From: a virus
Length of the DNA: 31,777 bases
IMG/VR virus record: IMGVR_UViG_3300006874_000070
Span: 1-31,777 of that record
Reading direction: 5' to 3' (one strand)
Below are positions 1 through 8,118 of this stretch, in pieces. The position numbers and the translations under genes were made by a program. How positions within the stretch are numbered: the stretch's first letter is position 1; the number at the start of each line of letters is the position of its first letter. The notes below the pieces were generated by a model. It made no database searches and had not been told where the DNA came from. It was given only the letters and a program-made list of their open reading frames with translations.

Positions 1-32
1 TTATACTAGTAGATAACTAAACGAGTTTGTGA

Positions 33-758
33 ATGATTATATCATATAGTAATGATTTTGTTTTAGTGAGAATACCAAAGACCGCATCGACTACATGTGT
101 AGCGGGACTCTACGATATGGGTGCGGTTGTTGAGTCAGAAGGTGATCTATGTCCGGGCGTGGAAGCGTCTATGGAATATGAGTCCGAAGATTCGACTAGA
201 AGTGGTGTTAACTGGGGAAGTTGGATTACTGGGGTCACTGAAATATTAGATCCCAATATGTACTGCCGCGAAGACCCTAGACACAGACAACTGTATAGAC
301 AACATGTCTGGCACACTGGGTTTCATAGGTTGGTTGAAGTTGGATTGGTGGATGAAGATATGCCTTGCGTATCAACAATCCGTCATCCTGTAGATAGGTT
401 CTTATCTATCAATGCATTTCTGGGTAAACACACACGTGTGCCAGAACGCGATCCCAACAGTACGTGGGATCAATATAAAAACGGAGATGAAGTATTTGGA
501 ATGTGGGAGAACATGTTTCGATTACATCAAGACTACTATGTTCCCGAACATGCCACGTTATGGAACATAGAAAACCTTTACGATTGGATGAAAAGGTTTG
601 CAAAAGAAAAAGGGTTAGTGTATAAAGAACCAATCTATTTTAAGAACAACAAGAAGTACAGGACAGTATCGTTGACTTCAGATAGAGAACAGGAAATCTT
701 GGACCACTTTGAAAAAGATTTCTTGTTATGGGAACAGGCATTTAGAGAGTTTAACTAA
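33..758 (+). CDS. Sulfotransferase-like protein
   Basis: A 241-residue protein that looks like a PAPS-dependent sulfotransferase of the Sulfotransferase_2 type. Seen directly: an N-terminal beta strand followed by RIPKTASTT (residues 13-21), which fits the 5'-phosphosulfate-binding loop, and TIRHPVDRFLS around residues 115-125, which fits the 3'-phosphate-binding R..P..R..S motif. These enzymes move a sulfuryl group from PAPS to a hydroxyl or amine of a glycan or small molecule. The gene ends by overlapping the next start (TAATG). A related partial gene lies at the far right end of the window. The acceptor is unknown. The 32 bases before it hold no recognisable element and probably belong to the tail of an upstream gene. 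Confidence 0.72.
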   Translation: MIISYSNDFVLVRIPKTASTTCVAGLYDMGAVVESEGDLCPGVEASMEYESEDSTRSGVNWGSWITGVTEILDPNMYCREDPRHRQLYRQHVWHTGFHRLVEVGLVDEDMPCVSTIRHPVDRFLSINAFLGKHTRVPERDPNSTWDQYKNGDEVFGMWENMFRLHQDYYVPEHATLWNIENLYDWMKRFAKEKGLVYKEPIYFKNNKKYRTVSLTSDREQEILDHFEKDFLLWEQAFREFN

Positions 759-1981
759 TGGAAGATTTTTTAGGGTTCATCACAGAACAGAAAAATACTC
801 ACATGACTCACATTGAGGACAGGGTTCTTTATGGTGGAGTCAAGGGTACACGTGAGGCCATCTTCGCACTTCGTAACATGCGAGATATGTTGGCGGGGAA
901 GAAAGAAGGTAAGGTATCTGTGAAGTGGGACGGTGCACCCGCAATCTTTTGTGGCGAAGACCCCAATGACGGAAAGTTTTTTGTTGCGAAGAAAGGTATC
1001 TTTGCGAAGAACCCAAAAATCTATAAGACCGATGCTGAGATTGATGCTGACATGTCTGGTGACCTTGCAACCAAGATGAAGGCCGCCCTTCGGTATCTAC
1101 CGGATCTGGGTATCACTGGAGTCATACAGGGAGACTTCCTATTTGGGCCAGGCGACATAACCACAAAAACTATTGATGGTACAACGTACAAGGTTTTCCA
1201 TCCAAACACGATTGTCTATGCAGTTCCGGTTGGTCAAGCCGGTCCTATCATGTCTGCGAAGATTGGTATTGTGTGGCATACAACCTACACGGGGACTTCG
1301 TTTGAAAACATGAGAGCGTCCTACGGTGTGGACGTATCGAAGTTTAAAAAGTCTACCGCAGTTTGGTCTCAGGACGCAATGTTGCGTGATGTAACCAAGG
1401 CGACAATGACCGCCGAAGAGACCGAAGAGGTTAACGGATACCTAAGTACTGCGGGTTCGATATTCGCCAGTATCTCTGGTACTACCCTTCGACAACTGGA
1501 GGCAGATGAAGAACTCGCAAAGTTGATTGAACAGTACAACAACACTTTTGTTAGGAGGGGTGCAATCATTGGTGATACTACTCGACACACCAATGGACTG
1601 ATCAAATGGATCAGGGATAAATTTAAGGCGGAGATGGCGAAGAGAAGTTCCGCACGTGGTAAGAAGACCCAACAGGATAAGTTAGATGCAATCATGAAGT
1701 TCTTCTCTGCAACGAATAAAACTAACCTAATAAAAATGTTCGAATTGCAAAAAGTCATTGTTTTAGCGAAACTAAAACTTATAAATAAACTTAATAGACT
1801 AAAGTCAATTGATACTTTTGTCCAAACTCGAAAGGGTTATCAAGTAACCGGAGAAGAAGGTTACGTGGCAATTGACCGTCTTGGTGGTGATGCGGTGAAA
1901 TTGGTTGATCGTATGGAGTTCTCCTACAACAACTTTTCACCAGATGTTATTAAGGGATGGGATAAACCAACGAGGAATTAA
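758..1981 (+). CDS. DUF6267-like protein with ligase-type KxDG motif and capsid-targeting-like N-terminus
   Basis: A 407-residue protein resembling a conserved cyanophage family I recall as DUF6267. Residues 54-62 read SVKWDGAPA. K56-x-D58-G59 matches motif I of the covalent nucleotidyltransferases (DNA/RNA ligases, capping enzymes), and IQGDFLFG further on could be a later ligase motif. Ligase or adenylyltransferase activity is therefore inferred, not shown. The N-terminus MEDFLGFITE ends in I-T-E, the form of a T4 prohead protease site, and is built like the T4 internal-protein capsid-targeting sequence. The protein may thus be packaged in the head. The C-terminal third is helical and Lys-rich. 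The gene starts one base inside the preceding stop and leads the head-associated block. Confidence 0.7.
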   Translation: MEDFLGFITEQKNTHMTHIEDRVLYGGVKGTREAIFALRNMRDMLAGKKEGKVSVKWDGAPAIFCGEDPNDGKFFVAKKGIFAKNPKIYKTDAEIDADMSGDLATKMKAALRYLPDLGITGVIQGDFLFGPGDITTKTIDGTTYKVFHPNTIVYAVPVGQAGPIMSAKIGIVWHTTYTGTSFENMRASYGVDVSKFKKSTAVWSQDAMLRDVTKATMTAEETEEVNGYLSTAGSIFASISGTTLRQLEADEELAKLIEQYNNTFVRRGAIIGDTTRHTNGLIKWIRDKFKAEMAKRSSARGKKTQQDKLDAIMKFFSATNKTNLIKMFELQKVIVLAKLKLINKLNRLKSIDTFVQTRKGYQVTGEEGYVAIDRLGGDAVKLVDRMEFSYNNFSPDVIKGWDKPTRN

Positions 1982-1984
1982 ACG

Positions 1985-2434
1985 ATGGCGAAGCCATTAG
2001 GATTTAAACAATTCGTATCTACAGATACTACTATGTCTGGTGATGACGAACTCGCATATCAAGCGAAGAAACGTCGAGGACATATTCCTACAGGGAACAC
2101 AGGTGAGGCAGTAGATATGCAGACCCGCCGCAAGATGGCGCGGGCGATGAAAAAGAATAAGGCGAAAATCGCAATGGGTCGTAAACGTGCGGCCCGCAAG
2201 ATTGCAAATCAAGAAGTCCTTATGAAACGGGCCCGCAAGGCGGCACGTAACGCATTCGCAAAGAAAATCACAAAGAACCTTTCTAAGTCTGACTTGACCT
2301 ATGCACGGCGTCAAGAGATTGAGAAGCGTCTAGATAAAATGAAACCAAAGATTGACAAACTTGCGAGAAAACTCCTACCCCAAATGAGGAAGAAGGAACT
2401 CGAAAGGAAGCGTGGCGGAAACAAAGATGATTAA
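1985..2434 (+). CDS. Small highly basic protein, likely virion-associated
   Basis: A 149-residue protein extremely rich in Lys and Arg, with long stretches of predicted helix and many RKxARK-type patches. The N-terminus (MAKPLGFKQFVSTD) contains FKQFV, similar to the short F/Y-rich leaders of neighbouring genes, but no clear LxE site follows. A DNA-binding or head-filling role is plausible from charge and position alone. It lies 3 bases after the preceding stop and its own stop overlaps the start of the nucleotidylyltransferase gene. I recall similar basic proteins in marine T4-like phages but cannot name a function. Confidence 0.6.
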   Translation: MAKPLGFKQFVSTDTTMSGDDELAYQAKKRRGHIPTGNTGEAVDMQTRRKMARAMKKNKAKIAMGRKRAARKIANQEVLMKRARKAARNAFAKKITKNLSKSDLTYARRQEIEKRLDKMKPKIDKLARKLLPQMRKKELERKRGGNKDD

Positions 2435-3917
2435 GAATTTCTCACAATATCTGGTCGAAGAGGAACGTGAAGTTTATTTTACCTTTGGTAGAATGAACCC
2501 GCCTACTATCGGTCACGGTAAAGTGATGGATACCCTTGCAACCAAATCAGGCAAGGCAGACTACAAGGTATATCTGTCTCAGGTGTCCAATCCAAAGAAA
2601 GACCCCCTCTCATATTCAGACAAAGTTAAACACGTCCGTAAGATGTTTCCTACACACGCACGTAGTGTTATGATCGACAAGAACGTTAAGAACGTATTCG
2701 ACGTTGCCTCTAGACTTTACGATCAGGGATACAAGAAGGTTACGATGGTTGTCGGTGATGACCGTGTGCGTGAGTTCGAAGTACTCCTGAACAAGTACAA
2801 TGGTACGAAGGCGCGTCACGGGTTCTACAACTTCCAGTCAATCAGAGTTGTGTCTGCGGGTAAACGCGATCCGGATGCGGAAGGTGTGGAAGGTATGTCC
2901 GCATCGAAACAGCGTGAGAACGCATCCAAGAACGATTTCGTTACCTTCGCACAAGGCGTACCCAAGTCCATGTCTAACAAGGACGCACGTAAACTATTCA
3001 ATGACGTGCGTAAGGGTATGGGTCTCAAAGAAGAGCGTTCGTTCAAGAACCATGTTGAACTCGTTCCTGTTTCCGAAACAAGAGAACAGTATGTTCAGGG
3101 AGAACTATATGGTATCGGCGATCAAGTCGTTATCAAAGAAACTGATGAAGTGGGTACAGTCTCAATGCTCGGGGCCAATTATGTTATCGTCGAACGCACA
3201 GATGGCACTCGACTACGCAAATGGTTGGATGCAGTCGAACTCGTCGAAAAAGGATCAGGAAAGAATCAAGACCCTGACATTAAAGACAGAGAGGGAACCC
3301 AACCCGCAAGGTATCACGCAGGACTAGAAAAGTCCACCAAGGCGAAAAGAGACGCACACTTCAAGAAACACGGTAAGAAAGACGATGATGATGCTTCTGC
3401 CTACAAACCCGCGCCTGGCGATAAGACCGCCAAGACTAAACCTTCTAAGTACACCAAGGCGTTCAAGGACATGTACGATGAAGATTCTTGGGACAGGTAC
3501 AAAAAGGATCTGGATGAGATGCCACGTTGGATGATAGACGCTATTGGTGATAAGGTTAATCCAAAAACTTACAAGGCCGCTCTAGATACTCTCAAAGACG
3601 TTGTGACTCGTAAGAAGAAAGAGTCTGGTGGTAAACTCAGACATGACGTTGGGTATTATGCCGCCACTATTGGAAGACAATACAATGGTGTTGATGCGAG
3701 AGTGTTGGCGCGCCTCTACAAGAAATCTGTTACCGAAGTCGCCGCACCTCGTGGGTCAGATCCAGTAGTTATTGCGAAGGCGAGGATCCGTAGAGAGAAG
3801 GATGCAGATCGTAAGAAACACGATAGACTTCTCGACACCGCAAGGTCCGCAAAAGCCCGTGCATCTAATGCAAACCGTAGTGCAAGAACACAGTCTAAGA
3901 ACAGGAACACACAATGA
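2427..3917 (+). CDS. Nucleotidylyltransferase (HIGH family) multi-domain protein with capsid-targeting-like N-terminus
   Basis: A 496-residue protein read from the ATG at 2427. That start overlaps the previous stop (ATGATTAA) and gives a leader like its neighbours; a GTG at 2412 would add five residues. Residues 18-36 carry FGRMNPPTIGH, the (H/T)xGH signature of cytidylyl/adenylyltransferases such as NMNAT and PPAT. SASKQR (158-163) fits the second nucleotide-binding motif. A KOW/SH3-like stretch (about 229-273, GDQVVIKE to WLDAVEL) follows, ending in LVE-K at 272-275. The remainder is Lys-rich with a helical segment and an Arg/Ser tail. The leader MIKNFSQYLVE has L9-V10-E11, a T4-like prohead protease site. 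The substrate (NMN, pantetheine phosphate, sugar or lipid phosphate) cannot be told. Confidence 0.72.
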   Translation: MIKNFSQYLVEEEREVYFTFGRMNPPTIGHGKVMDTLATKSGKADYKVYLSQVSNPKKDPLSYSDKVKHVRKMFPTHARSVMIDKNVKNVFDVASRLYDQGYKKVTMVVGDDRVREFEVLLNKYNGTKARHGFYNFQSIRVVSAGKRDPDAEGVEGMSASKQRENASKNDFVTFAQGVPKSMSNKDARKLFNDVRKGMGLKEERSFKNHVELVPVSETREQYVQGELYGIGDQVVIKETDEVGTVSMLGANYVIVERTDGTRLRKWLDAVELVEKGSGKNQDPDIKDREGTQPARYHAGLEKSTKAKRDAHFKKHGKKDDDDASAYKPAPGDKTAKTKPSKYTKAFKDMYDEDSWDRYKKDLDEMPRWMIDAIGDKVNPKTYKAALDTLKDVVTRKKKESGGKLRHDVGYYAATIGRQYNGVDARVLARLYKKSVTEVAAPRGSDPVVIAKARIRREKDADRKKHDRLLDTARSAKARASNANRSARTQSKNRNTQ

Positions 3918-4162
3918 GACGTTACTCTCTTTGGGATAGTTTAGGTAGTTTGGAAGAAGGTCCGGATGGTATCGCCGCGAAGGCGAAGAAGTCTGGTATC
4001 TCTCCTAAAACACTTAAGAAAGTTTATAATCGTGGGGTTGCCGCATGGAAGACCGGACACCGGCCTGGGACAACACCGCAACAGTGGGGGATGGCGCGAG
4101 TGAATGCGTTCATCGTTAAAAAGAAAAAGGGCACATTAAATCACGATAAGGATCTCGCATGA
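3914..4162 (+). CDS. DUF5824-like small protein
   Basis: An 82-residue protein. Residues about 20-72, with TLKKVYNRGVAAWKTGHRPG then TTPQQWGMARVNAF, match a conserved phage module I recall as DUF5824, which is also seen inside larger head-associated phage proteins. Function is unknown. The N-terminal region reads MRRYSLWDSLGSLEE; L13-E14-E15 is another possible prohead-protease site. It overlaps its upstream neighbour by four bases (ATGA) and the next gene likewise, so the three are translationally coupled. Confidence 0.65.
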   Translation: MRRYSLWDSLGSLEEGPDGIAAKAKKSGISPKTLKKVYNRGVAAWKTGHRPGTTPQQWGMARVNAFIVKKKKGTLNHDKDLA

Positions 4163-5808
4163 TTAATTTTAAAGAGTTGCGGGAGAAGACTCTGACCCCC
4201 GCAGAGAAAAAGAAAAGAGAAGAGATTGCGAAGGCAATTGAGAAAGACGATCCTAAGATGTCGATGGACAAGAAGATGGCCATCGCTACTGCGACTGCGA
4301 AAAGAGTTGCAGAGGGTTTCACTCCTAAAGAAATCAAGATGGCAATCGGTGTTGCATCTGATAAACGATATGCGGGTGGTAACTACTCTGGTGCGGTCAA
4401 GGCAATCGAAAAGATCAAGAAGGGTCTATCTAAACATAGTCAAGTAGCGGCAGTTCTCCGAAGACAGAATGAGTCAACAGAACTTGTTTCTGAAGCGGTA
4501 GACTACTTCAAGGTCGCAAAGGCATTCGATGACTATGCAAAGAAGCATGGTGGTATCGACAAGAAGGACTTCATGAAGGTCGGTCAGTTTGTACGTCAAC
4601 TTGGTAAAGAGTCGGACGTGAACAAACAGGACAAAACGTTCGTAGCGATGAAGAAGTTTATTGGTGCAATGGACACTGACCCCCGTGATGGCGTAATCCA
4701 AATCTTGCAGAAGCATGGTATGTGGAAGGGTGGTCGGATCATGCGTGAAGAAAAGGAAGGTATTTCTTTCTTTTCGTTGAGAGAAAAGAGAGATGCTGGT
4801 AAGTCTGCGACTGGGTATGACATTTATCACGATACGTATTCTGCGGCAATGCAACATGCATATGCACACGCCAAGAAGAAACATGGTGTGACCGTTCGTC
4901 CTAGTGAGATCGACGATAAGGTCGCAACCGGACCTAAGAAACCGTCCACTGGTAAGACCGTAAAACATATTCTCAAAACAGACTCTAAGAAAAACCTTCA
5001 CGTTCAGGTGTACAACACTGGTCGTAAGTACGAGTTGAATATGTACGTTGAGTCAGTAGAACTCAACGAGGCGGTTGCGATGCCTCGCAAACAGTTTGAT
5101 ACTCTGAGGAAGGGTGACAAGGTTACTATCACTTATGACTCATCGATCCGTAAGGGTACAACTACAACCTTCGTTGTGAAGGGTAAGTCACGTAGTGCCA
5201 AGTACAACGTAGATAAGGTCACCATGCACCCCGAAGGTAAACCATCCGGAATGAAGTATTACCTCTACAGTAGAGATGGTAAGGACGCAACACTTGCACT
5301 GGGTGACATGGGTGCAACCATGACTAAGATTGTCAAGGAGGCGGTATCACCCGCACAACAGGCAGCGATTGCAATCTCTAAGAAAGAGAAGGGTGAGAAA
5401 CCCGTGAAAGAAGAGAAGGTCGAATGTCCTAAGTGTAAGGGTGATGGTTGTTCTCATTGTGATAACAAGGGTTATCACGTCGAGAGTGCACGTTCTATGG
5501 CGATGCGAGATATCTCTAGAGACAAAGACTTCCAAGACAAAGATGATGAGAAGGATGTCAAGGCAACCGATGATGACCGCAAGGCCGCAGACAAGAATAT
5601 CATCATGCAGATCCGTAGAGTCTCAGATCTACCAAAGGGTGGGACTCTAGAATTCAAGGACGGTAAGAAGGTGAAGATTAGTCAGAAAATTGCAAAACAA
5701 ATCTCTGACAAGTTCAACAGTATACGCAAACCGCAGGACAAGAAGAAGTTCCAAGACATGGCGCAGACTTCCATGAACGGACTCAAACAGGCACTAAGGA
5801 TCCGATAA
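4159..5808 (+). CDS. Modular, probably proteolytically processed head-associated polyprotein
   Basis: A 549-residue Lys-rich protein of several small modules. The leader MINFKELREK has L7-R8-E9. A second LREK occurs at residues 207-210 (SFFSLREKRDAGKS), at the start of a His/Lys-rich module. Three junctions share the pattern xEAV: VSEAV (E112), LNEAV (E304) and VKEAV (E394). All fit a T4 gp21-like cleavage rule of a hydrophobic residue two before a Glu. Residues 423-434 form a zinc knuckle CxxCxGxGCxxC like that of DnaJ. The C-terminal module (about 495-549) resembles the next gene's product. Function is unknown; a set of internal head peptides is inferred. The gene overlaps its neighbours by 4 bases and 1 base. 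Confidence 0.62.
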   Translation: MINFKELREKTLTPAEKKKREEIAKAIEKDDPKMSMDKKMAIATATAKRVAEGFTPKEIKMAIGVASDKRYAGGNYSGAVKAIEKIKKGLSKHSQVAAVLRRQNESTELVSEAVDYFKVAKAFDDYAKKHGGIDKKDFMKVGQFVRQLGKESDVNKQDKTFVAMKKFIGAMDTDPRDGVIQILQKHGMWKGGRIMREEKEGISFFSLREKRDAGKSATGYDIYHDTYSAAMQHAYAHAKKKHGVTVRPSEIDDKVATGPKKPSTGKTVKHILKTDSKKNLHVQVYNTGRKYELNMYVESVELNEAVAMPRKQFDTLRKGDKVTITYDSSIRKGTTTTFVVKGKSRSAKYNVDKVTMHPEGKPSGMKYYLYSRDGKDATLALGDMGATMTKIVKEAVSPAQQAAIAISKKEKGEKPVKEEKVECPKCKGDGCSHCDNKGYHVESARSMAMRDISRDKDFQDKDDEKDVKATDDDRKAADKNIIMQIRRVSDLPKGGTLEFKDGKKVKISQKIAKQISDKFNSIRKPQDKKKFQDMAQTSMNGLKQALRIR

Positions 5809-6008
5809 TGAACACCATCGATCAGATCAAAGACATCGTAAAGACCAAAGGCGCCAAGAAGGTAGATGGAGTCATGATTGATCTATTTACCGCATCTGCA
5901 ATTTCTCAGATTTATGACAAGGTGAACGATGCCAATAAACAAAAGATGCAGAAGATGAAGGCGACTCAACTCGCCAACGCTGCATACAAGATTATGCAGA
6001 GAAAGTAA
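5808..6008 (+). CDS. Small conserved phage protein (TASAI-type module)
   Basis: A 66-residue protein with the stretch VMIDLFTASAISQIYDKVN, which I recall as a short module recurring in marine T4-like phage proteins. It resembles the C-terminal module of the preceding polyprotein (KVKISQKIAKQISDKFNSI), suggesting duplication or fission of a polyprotein module. It has no LxE-type leader of its own. Start and stop each overlap the neighbours by one base (TAATG). Function unknown. Confidence 0.6.
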   Translation: MNTIDQIKDIVKTKGAKKVDGVMIDLFTASAISQIYDKVNDANKQKMQKMKATQLANAAYKIMQRK

Positions 6009-6526
6009 TGAAGACATTCAACGAACATTGCGAGTGTGGTTCTCACTCCGATCTTGTAGAGAACAATATATACAGAGTTGGTTCTGAGATGTACTTCGCA
6101 TACTGGAGAGACATCCGCGAACAGTGGAAGAAGGGCGAGGTCACAGTCAACCCATCTGAGGTGGACATTATGGAATCTGACCTTGGTAATTTTGGAGTGT
6201 ATGATGGCCAGAACGTTGCGTTGGACTGTATCTTCGAAGAGGGGGATAAGAAGACCCCCGAACTTAACAAACCAAAGGCGGGGGGCCCGAAGAAGTACTA
6301 CGTCTACGTTAAAGACCCTTCGACGGGAAATATCAAGAAGGTATCTTGGGGTGACACTACAGGACTCAAGGTCAAGTTGAATGACCCCGCTGCACGTAAA
6401 TCATTCGCTGCGCGACACAAGTGTGCACAACAAAACGATAAGACGAAGGCCGCCTACTGGGCATGTCGCCTTCCCCGTTATGCAAAACAATTGGGGTTGA
6501 GTGGTGGCGGATCGTTCTTCTGGTAA
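6008..6526 (+). CDS. Head-block protein with conserved C-terminal RHKC module
   Basis: A 172-residue protein. The leader MKTFNEHCECGSHSDLVE resembles the T4 internal-protein leader (MKTYQEF) and contains L16-V17-E18. The C-terminal half, from about residue 95, carries KYYVYVKDPSTGNIKKVSWG, then ARKSFAARHKCAQQNDKTK, then AAYWACRLPRYAK. I recall this module at the ends of various T4-like phage head-block proteins. The two conserved Cys residues could bind metal, but no complete site is seen. Function unknown; a virion location is inferred from neighbours and leader. Confidence 0.6.
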   Translation: MKTFNEHCECGSHSDLVENNIYRVGSEMYFAYWRDIREQWKKGEVTVNPSEVDIMESDLGNFGVYDGQNVALDCIFEEGDKKTPELNKPKAGGPKKYYVYVKDPSTGNIKKVSWGDTTGLKVKLNDPAARKSFAARHKCAQQNDKTKAAYWACRLPRYAKQLGLSGGGSFFW

Positions 6527-6788
6527 ACCCTACGTAGATTTCAAGATGATGAACGGAGACACCCTTCGTTTATTTCGAAAGGAAATATGTGAGGAAGATT
6601 TAATTTGGCATCGTGATCTGCATGATCGTGATGTTAAAGTAGAAGACTGTGTTGGATGGAAATTCCAACTGGACAACGAGTTACCTGTCGATTTAAATAT
6701 CGGCGACAGGTTTAGGATTCCAAAGATGACCTATCATCGTGTTATAAAAGGTGATAGTGACCTTCTTTTGAGAATAAGAGATATATAA
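6501..6788 (+). CDS. Small cupin-like hypothetical protein
   Basis: A 95-residue protein starting at a GTG inside the previous gene (26-base overlap), with a GGGG ribosome-site-like run 5-8 bases upstream. The first residues before KPYVDFKM could be absent if a later start is used, but no ATG precedes the conserved part. LNIGDRFRIPKMTYHRVIKG at the C-terminal end has the look of a cupin strand pair, with WHRDLHDRD earlier supplying possible metal-binding His residues. Function unknown. Confidence 0.55.
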   Translation: MVADRSSGKPYVDFKMMNGDTLRLFRKEICEEDLIWHRDLHDRDVKVEDCVGWKFQLDNELPVDLNIGDRFRIPKMTYHRVIKGDSDLLLRIRDI

Positions 6789-6791
6789 ATA
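6784..6791 (+). promoter_or_regulatory. T4-type late promoter (TATAAATA)
   Basis: A perfect TATAAATA octamer, the gp55/gp33-dependent late promoter sequence of T4-like phages, overlaps the preceding stop codon. It lies about 37 bases before the ATG at 6828. There is no -35 element, as expected for late promoters. It should drive 6828 onward, consistent with a late (virion or lysis) role. Confidence 0.7.
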
Positions 6792-6827
6792 GATGTAGCA
6801 ACTAACGTTTATTTCTATGGGGCGAAC

Positions 6828-7115
6828 ATGGCAACACGAATAACACAATCTCAACGGTTAGACCGCATTGAAGACAAGATTGATAAACTGTCTGATGCGA
6901 TGATTTCTATTGCGAGAGCGGAAGAGAAGTTGATTGCAATAGAGAATAACAATCACGCTAACTACGATAGGATGAATCGATTCTCTCAGAAGTTAGATGA
7001 GTTAACCGTTAAGGTTGATGACAACGCTCGCACTGTCACGATTGTCAATAGGGTTGCGTTAGTTATCGGTACTGCGATAGTAGGTGCCATTATTAAATTT
7101 TTCTGGTTCATGTAA
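6828..7115 (+). CDS. Coiled-coil protein with C-terminal membrane anchor
   Basis: A 95-residue protein: an N-terminal heptad-like helix (RLDRIEDKIDKLSDAM), a second helical stretch around residues 45-65, then one C-terminal transmembrane segment from about residue 74 (ALVIGTAIVGAIIKFFWFM). The plan is like XhlA-type membrane proteins that act beside holins, but the match is only of form. It follows a perfect late promoter and a GGGGCG ribosome-site-like run. A role in lysis or membrane tethering is possible. Confidence 0.6.
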   Translation: MATRITQSQRLDRIEDKIDKLSDAMISIARAEEKLIAIENNNHANYDRMNRFSQKLDELTVKVDDNARTVTIVNRVALVIGTAIVGAIIKFFWFM

Positions 7116-7126
7116 CGGAGACTACC

Positions 7127-7756
7127 ATGAGAACTGAAGACATTAAAAGACTGGCAGAGGCATGGCAAGAAGTTGTCTCTGAAAAGAAATTAGATCCAGT
7201 CGATGACAAAGAGAACGATAAAAAGTTCAAAGATCGTAAGGACAAAGACATCGACAATGATGGCGATGTGGATGATTCTGACGAATACCTTCACAAGAGA
7301 CGCGCCGCTACCGACGATGCAATTGATGCACGTGACGGTAAGAAGGACGATGATGAGGGTGATGAGAAAGAAGACCCCAAGAAGAAAAAGAAGGTCGCAG
7401 GGAATGACGGTGAGAAGACTGCCGAGATTTCTAAGATCGGTGAGAAGAAACACACCGTAAAGAAAGAAGACGTTGATGTATTGATCGACGCCCTCGAAGA
7501 AGCGTCCAAGAAAGATCAGACTAAAGGTGCAACCGAACCCGAAGGTATCATGGATAAGGAATCACCCAAGTCCAAAGAGTTCGCTGACAAACATAAAGTC
7601 GATGTTAAGAAACATGACGATCTGGAGAAGATTGTCCCTAACCCCAAAGTAAAGGTTAAGGAAGACAATCGTTCGTATCAACAGAAGATCATGGACATCC
7701 TGAATGGGAAGTCTTGGTCTGAGATCGCACAAGAAGTAGATCAAGTCGAGGATTAA
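7127..7756 (+). CDS. Acidic/Lys-rich head-block protein with EF-hand-like loop
   Basis: A 209-residue, highly charged, low-complexity protein. Residues 41-52 (DIDNDGDVDDSD) form an EF-hand or dockerin-like calcium loop: D41, D43, D45, G46, V48, D52. The N-terminal helix RLAEAWQEVVSEKK contains V-S-E, a weak match to the junctions seen in the 4159-5808 protein. The C-terminal 25 residues (YQQKIMDILNGKSWSEIAQE) are a conserved-looking helix. The composition would suit a scaffold or prohead-core protein, but no scaffold family is recognised. It follows the late-promoter gene by 11 bases, with GGAG upstream. Confidence 0.58.
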   Translation: MRTEDIKRLAEAWQEVVSEKKLDPVDDKENDKKFKDRKDKDIDNDGDVDDSDEYLHKRRAATDDAIDARDGKKDDDEGDEKEDPKKKKKVAGNDGEKTAEISKIGEKKHTVKKEDVDVLIDALEEASKKDQTKGATEPEGIMDKESPKSKEFADKHKVDVKKHDDLEKIVPNPKVKVKEDNRSYQQKIMDILNGKSWSEIAQEVDQVED

Positions 7757-7758
7757 AA

Positions 7759-8073
7759 ATGGTGTCACCTCCTAACTGGTGCCGAAATGCGGTGCCTACT
7801 ACTCGTGGTTGGATTGATCCTACTACTGGGGAACTTTTGAAATCACAACGTATGACTCTGGGTGAGATTGAAGATTATCTGGGTCAACGTACTGGTCCGG
7901 TTGTAACGGAACAGGTGGTTCATGAGGAACCTCAGATGTTGCATGAGGCGCCTGTGGGTAACAAGTCTCTTGAAGACATGACCAAGGCAGAACTACTCGC
8001 ACTGGGAGAACAAACCGGAGTACAAGTAAGTAAGTGGGAATCTAAATCTGTGTTGATTGAAAAGTTGTTGTAA
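7759..8073 (+). CDS. Conserved phage protein with SAP-like C-terminus
   Basis: A 104-residue protein in two parts. The N-terminal part, PPNWCRNAVPTTRGWIDPTT, is a motif I recall from several marine T4-like phage proteins. The C-terminal 35 residues (DMTKAELLALGEQTGVQVSK) form a helix-turn-helix of the SAP/Rho-N type, which often binds nucleic acid. The two are joined by a variable Glu/Pro linker. Function unknown. It starts two bases after the previous stop. Confidence 0.58.
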   Translation: MVSPPNWCRNAVPTTRGWIDPTTGELLKSQRMTLGEIEDYLGQRTGPVVTEQVVHEEPQMLHEAPVGNKSLEDMTKAELLALGEQTGVQVSKWESKSVLIEKLL

Positions 8074-8084
8074 CCCCTATATAA

Positions 8085-8105
8085 GGGATAGAATTAATTT
8101 ATCCC
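8085..8105 (+). other. Intergenic hairpin (inverted repeat)
   Basis: GGGATA at 8085-8090 pairs with TATCCC at 8100-8105. A G-T and an A-T pair extend the stem to about 8 base pairs around a short AT loop. It sits in the 45-base gap between two genes. No U-run follows, so it is not a clear intrinsic terminator. It may be an RNA-processing or stability element. A nearby TATATAAGG (8078-8086) is only a weak late-promoter match. Confidence 0.35.
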
Positions 8106-8118
8106 ACACAGGTATATT

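Noticed and set aside
1780-1787. TATAAATA inside the 758-1981 gene
   Set aside because: About 200 bases before the next gene and within coding sequence; in AT-rich codons the octamer can arise by chance. Kept out of the feature list.
2800-3327. Plus-strand ORF of 175 residues
   Set aside because: Lies wholly inside the nucleotidylyltransferase gene in another frame; its product is low-quality Ser/Arg-rich sequence without motifs.
4474-5001. Long minus-strand ORF of 175 residues
   Set aside because: It is antisense to the conserved modular protein, has no ribosome site or recognisable motif, and no other minus-strand gene exists here.
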